From assembly GCA_041749015.1 (NCBI GenBank), contig JBGTCD010000084.1, positions 1 to 64,000 on the forward strand: a DNA stretch of 64,000 bases, in the 5' to 3' direction. Made by a program: the position numbers and the translations under genes. Source of the DNA: JBGTCD01 sp041749015. GTDB taxonomy: Bacteria; Bacteroidota; Bacteroidia; Cytophagales; Cyclobacteriaceae. Under the pieces are notes generated by a model. The model searched no databases. It saw nothing but the letters and a program-made list of their open reading frames with translations, and was not told where the DNA came from. Each line of letters opens with the position of its first letter. Position 1 is the first letter of the stretch. Below are positions 60,901 to 64,000 of the stretch, piece after piece.

Positions 60901-61681
60901 TGGCAATATCATCATCGGGTGCCTCAATGGTGACCTCTCTATCAGGCTTTTCCATGAGCTTGTCAAAGCCCGGGTGAAAGTATTGGATCACTGTGGATTC
61001 GCTATTGGGATTGAGCCAAACAATGCCCGAGATGGTCAGGGTTTTTCCATTCGGAAATTTCATTTCCTGGCGGCCTGATTCCACGAATGTGGCATTGGTT
61101 TCAAAGTCATTTTCCTTCTGAAGGGATGAAAAGGCAGTACTGTATCCCAGTTTGAGCCCATCGGGCAGGTTTTTTACTTTGAACTTTCGGACCAGTCCTG
61201 TTTGGCCCTTTTTGGAGGTATATTCGGGCTGCTCATTGACATGAATATCGTGACCTTCATCAGTAATTATCCGGTATTGAAATACCACACCATCATTTTC
61301 AAACCGGTACCCCCCAAACCTTACTATTGCAGGGAGGGGGCTTCCGTCCTTTTCCAAAAACCAGACAGGTGATTCTATTTTGGAGTCATAATATGCGTAT
61401 CCTGAACTGGTGGGTTGGGGGCCATGCTTGGTGGTATAAACCGCCCCATCGAGAATTACGCCGCCTTTCCAGGCCTTATACATTCCGGCATGTTTGGCAT
61501 CAAAGGCAAAATACAGGTTTTCATGCAATGCCACAGTAATCATCCTGGCCTGATCATCCAGGACTGATCGAAATACCCATGGGTCCATCGGCCTTGTTGG
61601 GATTGATTCCTTTTTTCCACAGGAATTAAGTATCAATCCGACCATAAAAACCAGAGCGAGTGTTTTAAACCACATTTTCAT
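57989..61681 (-). CDS. multidomain lipoprotein: cytochrome c, PA14-like, beta-propeller and DUF1080
   Basis: A 1230-residue envelope protein. The lipobox is LNSC (Cys about 21). Then come a beta-rich domain (about 30-260), a cytochrome c domain with haem motif CKTCH (about 272) and a possible Met ligand in GEAVMNPHPAL, and an acidic linker. A PA14/GLEYA-like domain follows (about 395-510; GYIDAPKAGSYQLRLVSDYG), then a propeller like those of sugar dehydrogenases (about 540-890; FAFGLEYEDGYFYATLATAI), an Ig-like part, and a C-terminal DUF1080 domain (about 1030-1230; WQLLFDGKTTNGWRNF). DUF1080 proteins have been shown to act on 3-keto-glycosides. The haem could pass electrons from sugar oxidation. 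Confidence 0.85.
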   Translation of the reverse strand: MKMWFKTLALVFMVGLILNSCGKKESIPTRPMDPWVFRSVLDDQARMITVALHENLYFAFDAKHAGMYKAWKGGVILDGAVYTTKHGPQPTSSGYAYYDSKIESPVWFLEKDGSPLPAIVRFGGYRFENDGVVFQYRIITDEGHDIHVNEQPEYTSKKGQTGLVRKFKVKNLPDGLKLGYSTAFSSLQKENDFETNATFVESGRQEMKFPNGKTLTISGIVWLNPNSESTVIQYFHPGFDKLMEKPDREVTIEAPDDDIAIGQKLIAGSDCKTCHNEVKQTIGPSYLAIAERYPESPEMVADLAGKVIKGGSGVWGEAVMNPHPALSDEDAQLMIKYILSVSEEAEETEEPEEEEGDLFVGIASIPLNLDGTNNDRNPDDDNLYPGLVVIAHYIEDYTTETISPPVYSGVAPALHATDISGIGPIKNHVYMEIHGYIDAPKAGSYQLRLVSDYGSRLYINGAKAAESWNFQGPTAIDAEVKLKEGLNDLRIEYFQARGSASISLQWIPSGAKGFDVIPNSALRHKKSMLKEVRPYIPREELVRTIPGDQNPLQEVHPSFDLAQARPDWFKPKVGGMDFLSDGRLVICTWDSTGSVFVLDGVHGDNPEDIQVTRIASGLAEPLGLKVVEDEIYVQQKQELTQLIDHDGDGFTDEYRTVSDQWQVSSNFHEFAFGLEYEDGYFYATLATAIDPGGASTQPQIRDRGKVVKISKEDGSTEFIAHGLRTPNGIGKGVDGELFVTDNQGDWLPSSKVVHVINGAFYGARAVDSEGTEGAPETLPVVWLPQDEIGNSPSQPIYIESGDYTGQMLHGEVTHGGLKRVFAEKVDGAYQGALFRFTQGLEAGVNRAAWTPDGKSLFIGGIGNPGNWAQEGKEWYGLQKITFNGNKTFEMLKVSARTNGMEIEFTEPIEPGRALTPQEYEVKQWYYKPTAEYGGPKLDLKDLKIRSVNISEDRKKVFLELEGMKPGHVIYIRLKDPFRSASGQSLWTTECWYTLNAIPKNLPGFKRVVPPPSLNTLSAEEKEQGWQLLFDGKTTNGWRNFKSDKTGTAWKVANSTLYLDTSQKDGWQVKGGGDIITDEAYEDFELYIEWKLEPGGNSGIIYNVVESDDYQYVWQTGPEYQLLDNTGHPDGVLVTHRAGDLYDMIESKFVTVNPGGEWNRTRIVSKNGKVEHWLNGYLVVAIEMHTPEWEKMISESKFKDMPGFGKAKSGHIALQDHGDKVWFRNIKIRKL

Positions 61682-61691
61682 AACGGAAAAA

Positions 61692-62750
61692 TTAAATACC
61701 TAAAATCTTTTTGTTCAAAGCATCATCAGCCCCCGTACCAGCAAAATCATCAAAGGCCCTTTCGGTCACTGTAATGATTTGATCGGCGATAAAAGGGGCT
61801 CCTTCTGCAGCACCCTGTTCTGGATGCTTGATGCAGCATTCCCATTCCAGCACGGCCCAGCCGTCATAACCATTTTGAGAAAGTTTGCTAAATATCCCTA
61901 CAAAATCTACCTGTCCGTCACCCAGGGAGCGGAACCTGCCGGGCCGGTCGGCCCACCCCTGGAAGCCACCATAGACCCCTGACCGACCTGTTGGATTGTA
62001 TTCGGCATCTTTGACGTGAAACATCCTGATATAGTCTTTGTAAATGTCGATAAACTCAAGGTAGTTGAGCTGCTGCAGGATAAAATGGCTGGGGTCATAG
62101 AGGATTTTCACCCTTTTGTGATTGCCGGTGGCCTCCAAAAATCTTTCAAAAGAAATCCCGTCATGCACGTCTTCACCGGCATGGGTTTCATAGCAAATAT
62201 CCACTCCGGTTTCTTCGGCCACCTTAAGAATAGGTGCCCATCTATCAGCAAGGGCTTTGAACCCCATCTCTACCAGCCCGGCAGGACGCTGGGGCCAGGG
62301 ATAAACGGTATGCCACATCAGGGCACCGGTAAAGCTGGCCATGACATCAATGCCGAGGTTGCGGCTGGCTTTTAAGGCATCAGTTACCTGACCTATGGCC
62401 CACTTGGTACGCGCTTTTGGATTGCCTCGGTATTCCTTAGGTGCAAACCCATCAAACATATCGTCATAAGCTGGGTGCACTGCTACCAACTGTCCCTGGA
62501 GGTGGGTGGACAACTCCGATATGGTGACGCCTGTGGCTTCAATCCTGCCCTTATATTCCTGAGCGTAATCTTTGCTTTCAGCGACTTTTTTGAGATCGAT
62601 GAGCCTGGTTTCCCAGGTCGGTATTTGTACGGCTTTATAGCCCAGATCAGCAGCCCATTTGCAGATGTCTTCGAGCTTATTAAAAGGAGCCTTATCTCCC
62701 ATAAATTGGGCAAGGAAGATGGCAGGGCCCTTGATCGTTTTCATAGTCAT
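61692..62750 (-). CDS. sugar phosphate isomerase/epimerase-like protein, cytoplasmic
   Basis: A 352-residue TIM-barrel protein of the AP endonuclease 2 / xylose-isomerase-like group without a signal peptide. The expected metal ligands are Glu in VDICYETHAGEDVHDG, Asp in VKILYDPSHFILQQL, His in IRMFHVKDAEYN and Glu in AVLEWECCIKHPEQ. The last stretch and the substrate-facing loop PTGRSGVYGGFQGWADRPGR are typical of the branch paired with Gfo/Idh/MocA oxidoreductases. It lies 6 bases after the oxidoreductase gene and 10 before the large lipoprotein gene. Confidence 0.9.
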   Translation of the reverse strand: MTMKTIKGPAIFLAQFMGDKAPFNKLEDICKWAADLGYKAVQIPTWETRLIDLKKVAESKDYAQEYKGRIEATGVTISELSTHLQGQLVAVHPAYDDMFDGFAPKEYRGNPKARTKWAIGQVTDALKASRNLGIDVMASFTGALMWHTVYPWPQRPAGLVEMGFKALADRWAPILKVAEETGVDICYETHAGEDVHDGISFERFLEATGNHKRVKILYDPSHFILQQLNYLEFIDIYKDYIRMFHVKDAEYNPTGRSGVYGGFQGWADRPGRFRSLGDGQVDFVGIFSKLSQNGYDGWAVLEWECCIKHPEQGAAEGAPFIADQIITVTERAFDDFAGTGADDALNKKILGI

Positions 62751-62756
62751 AATGGT

Positions 62757-63917
62757 TTAAAATTTAAGCCAGGTTTGATTTTTTTCAGACGATTCCACCA
62801 CCTTGTCGATGAAGGTCATACCCATGATGCCATCATCCACACCTGGAAAGTCATAGATATTCAAATCTAATTTTTTTCCTGCGCCTTGAGCCCTTATGGC
62901 AAGTGCAAAGTTGCGGTATATGTTGGCGAATGCCTCAAGAAAACCCTCAGGATGTCCGGAAGGAAGCCTGCAATTCGAGCGGGCAGCTTCAGATAGGTAA
63001 TCCAAATTGGCTCCTGCTCTCAGAGTTTCCATAGGTTTGTCAATCCATTTCACCAGCAGGGTACTGGGGTCCGTGTGATTCCATTCGATTCCGGCTTTTT
63101 CACCATAAATGCGAAGCTTCATATTATTTTCCTCTCCTGTAGCTATTTGGGTTGCGGTGAGCTCGCCTGTAGCGCCATTTTCAAATTCGAGCAATACGCT
63201 TCCATCATCATCCAGAAGTCTGCCGGGCACCACCCTGTTGAGCCTGGCACTGAGCCTTGTGATGTCAAGGCCGGACACATACCAGGCAAGGTGAGCAGCA
63301 TGGGTACCGATGTCGCCCATGGCCCCGGCTTTGCCCGATTTTGAAGGGTCGGTGCGCCAGGTGGCCTGTTTGGAGCCTTCCTGCTCTAAAGGTGTGGAAA
63401 GCCATCCCTGGGGGTATTCGACATATATTTTCTTAATGGGTCCAATCGTGCCATTTTTTACAAGCTGCCGGGCCTCTTTGATCATAGGGTAGCCGGAATA
63501 GGTGTGGGTAAGACCCAGGAGTAGACCGGTTTCATCTACTTGTTTTTTTAAATCAAGGGCTTCCTGAAGGGAAAAGGTAATAGGCTTATCCACCATCACA
63601 TGAAATCCATGCTCAAGGGCCATTTTGGCGGGCCCGAAATGCAGGTGGTTTGGGGTGACAATTGTAATGAAATCCATTCTTTCACCCTCGGGCAATTTAG
63701 CTTCCCGGGTGATCATGGTTTTGTAGTCCGGGTATACGCGATCCTTATTCAGATAAAGCTGCCGACCTGTTTCATCAGATTTTTCGGGGCTGCTGCTGAA
63801 GGCTCCACCAACCAGTTCTATTTCATTGTCTATGGCAGCAGCTTTGCGGTGAACAGCACCGATGAAAGCTTCGTAGCTCCCACCTACCATACCCATTTTT
63901 ATTTTCCTGTTTTCCAT
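62757..63917 (-). CDS. Gfo/Idh/MocA family oxidoreductase
   Basis: A 386-residue NAD(P)-dependent sugar oxidoreductase. The Rossmann domain begins MGMVGGSYEAFIGAVHRKAA and includes DFITIVTPNHLHFGPAKMAL and MVDKPITFSLQEALDLKKQV (the DKP lysine motif). The C-terminal sheet domain contains MGDIGTHAAHLAWYVSG with the catalytic-type His. No signal peptide. It is the first gene visible in the operon, and only 83 bases of the window lie upstream, so further genes or the promoter may lie outside. It may oxidise or reduce a sugar at C3 in concert with the isomerase-like proteins. Confidence 0.92.
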   Translation of the reverse strand: MENRKIKMGMVGGSYEAFIGAVHRKAAAIDNEIELVGGAFSSSPEKSDETGRQLYLNKDRVYPDYKTMITREAKLPEGERMDFITIVTPNHLHFGPAKMALEHGFHVMVDKPITFSLQEALDLKKQVDETGLLLGLTHTYSGYPMIKEARQLVKNGTIGPIKKIYVEYPQGWLSTPLEQEGSKQATWRTDPSKSGKAGAMGDIGTHAAHLAWYVSGLDITRLSARLNRVVPGRLLDDDGSVLLEFENGATGELTATQIATGEENNMKLRIYGEKAGIEWNHTDPSTLLVKWIDKPMETLRAGANLDYLSEAARSNCRLPSGHPEGFLEAFANIYRNFALAIRAQGAGKKLDLNIYDFPGVDDGIMGMTFIDKVVESSEKNQTWLKF

Positions 63918-64000
63918 GTGAAGGTTTCCTGAATTGAAATCTAATATTAGAATAATTTATCAGAAATCAGAATGCAAATCTTATTGAGGCTCAATGCAAA

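Overview
The window reads as chromosomal DNA of a Bacteroidota bacterium, most likely from the Cytophagales side of the phylum. The signs are promoters of the TAnnTTTG type instead of TATAAT boxes, start codons preceded by A-rich sequence instead of Shine-Dalgarno boxes, many short-signal lipoproteins, a Rho factor with a long RGN/RDD-rich insertion, a DAHP synthase fused to chorismate mutase, and a Bacteroidota-type LptD. No tRNA, rRNA or CRISPR array was recognised. The exact genus cannot be told from the sequence.

Left edge (1-1.5 kb): the 3' end of an IS3-family element has cut into the first of two paralogous lipoprotein genes. Then come a serpin, an M20 peptidase and a membrane protein of the misnamed 'site-specific recombinase' family (1.5-6.4 kb). 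A thrA-thrB-thrC operon follows on the minus strand (6.4-11.2 kb), with an unannotated Thr/Ile-rich leader peptide ahead of thrA. Next are rho, serS, a prolyl oligopeptidase, an acetyltransferase, a Gre-like protein and an AAA/DUF4143 ATPase behind two abutting 32-bp palindromes. The aromatic amino acid genes aroA, aroB, DAHP synthase/chorismate mutase and pheA occupy 20-25 kb. From 25 to 36.5 kb are proline dehydrogenase, an M15 peptidase, lysS, a divergent lptD / amidase-MCE pair, an acyl-CoA carboxylase beta subunit and a SirB1-type protein.

The most unusual stretch is 36.7-38.6 kb. Three small, unrelated, same-strand genes each end in or just before a long imperfect inverted repeat, and the first bases of each unit are complementary to the bases around its own end. 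This is the layout of integron gene cassettes with attC sites, and no integrase is present in the window. Two more orphan genes and a gene remnant extend this accessory region to 40.2 kb.

From 40.2 to 53 kb the DNA is again ordinary housekeeping: a phosphopantetheinyl transferase/redoxin/Crp/SRPBCC operon, WD40 and DivIVA-domain proteins, folB, a ChaN-like protein, a toxin-antitoxin pair bracketed by REP-like hairpins, an A-type Fe-S protein lacking its C-terminal cysteines, dtd, a MazG-like protein, and a tesA-like gene divergent from an ABC exporter pair. At 53-57 kb ssb lies behind four phased decamer repeats. Its tail and terminator are duplicated on the far side of a Tat-exported protein and a membrane adenylate cyclase. 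The right end (57-63.9 kb) is a minus-strand operon of a Gfo/Idh/MocA oxidoreductase, two TIM-barrel sugar isomerase-like proteins and a 1230-residue lipoprotein that joins cytochrome c, PA14-like, beta-propeller and DUF1080 modules. It is probably for oxidative breakdown of glycosides through keto-sugars.
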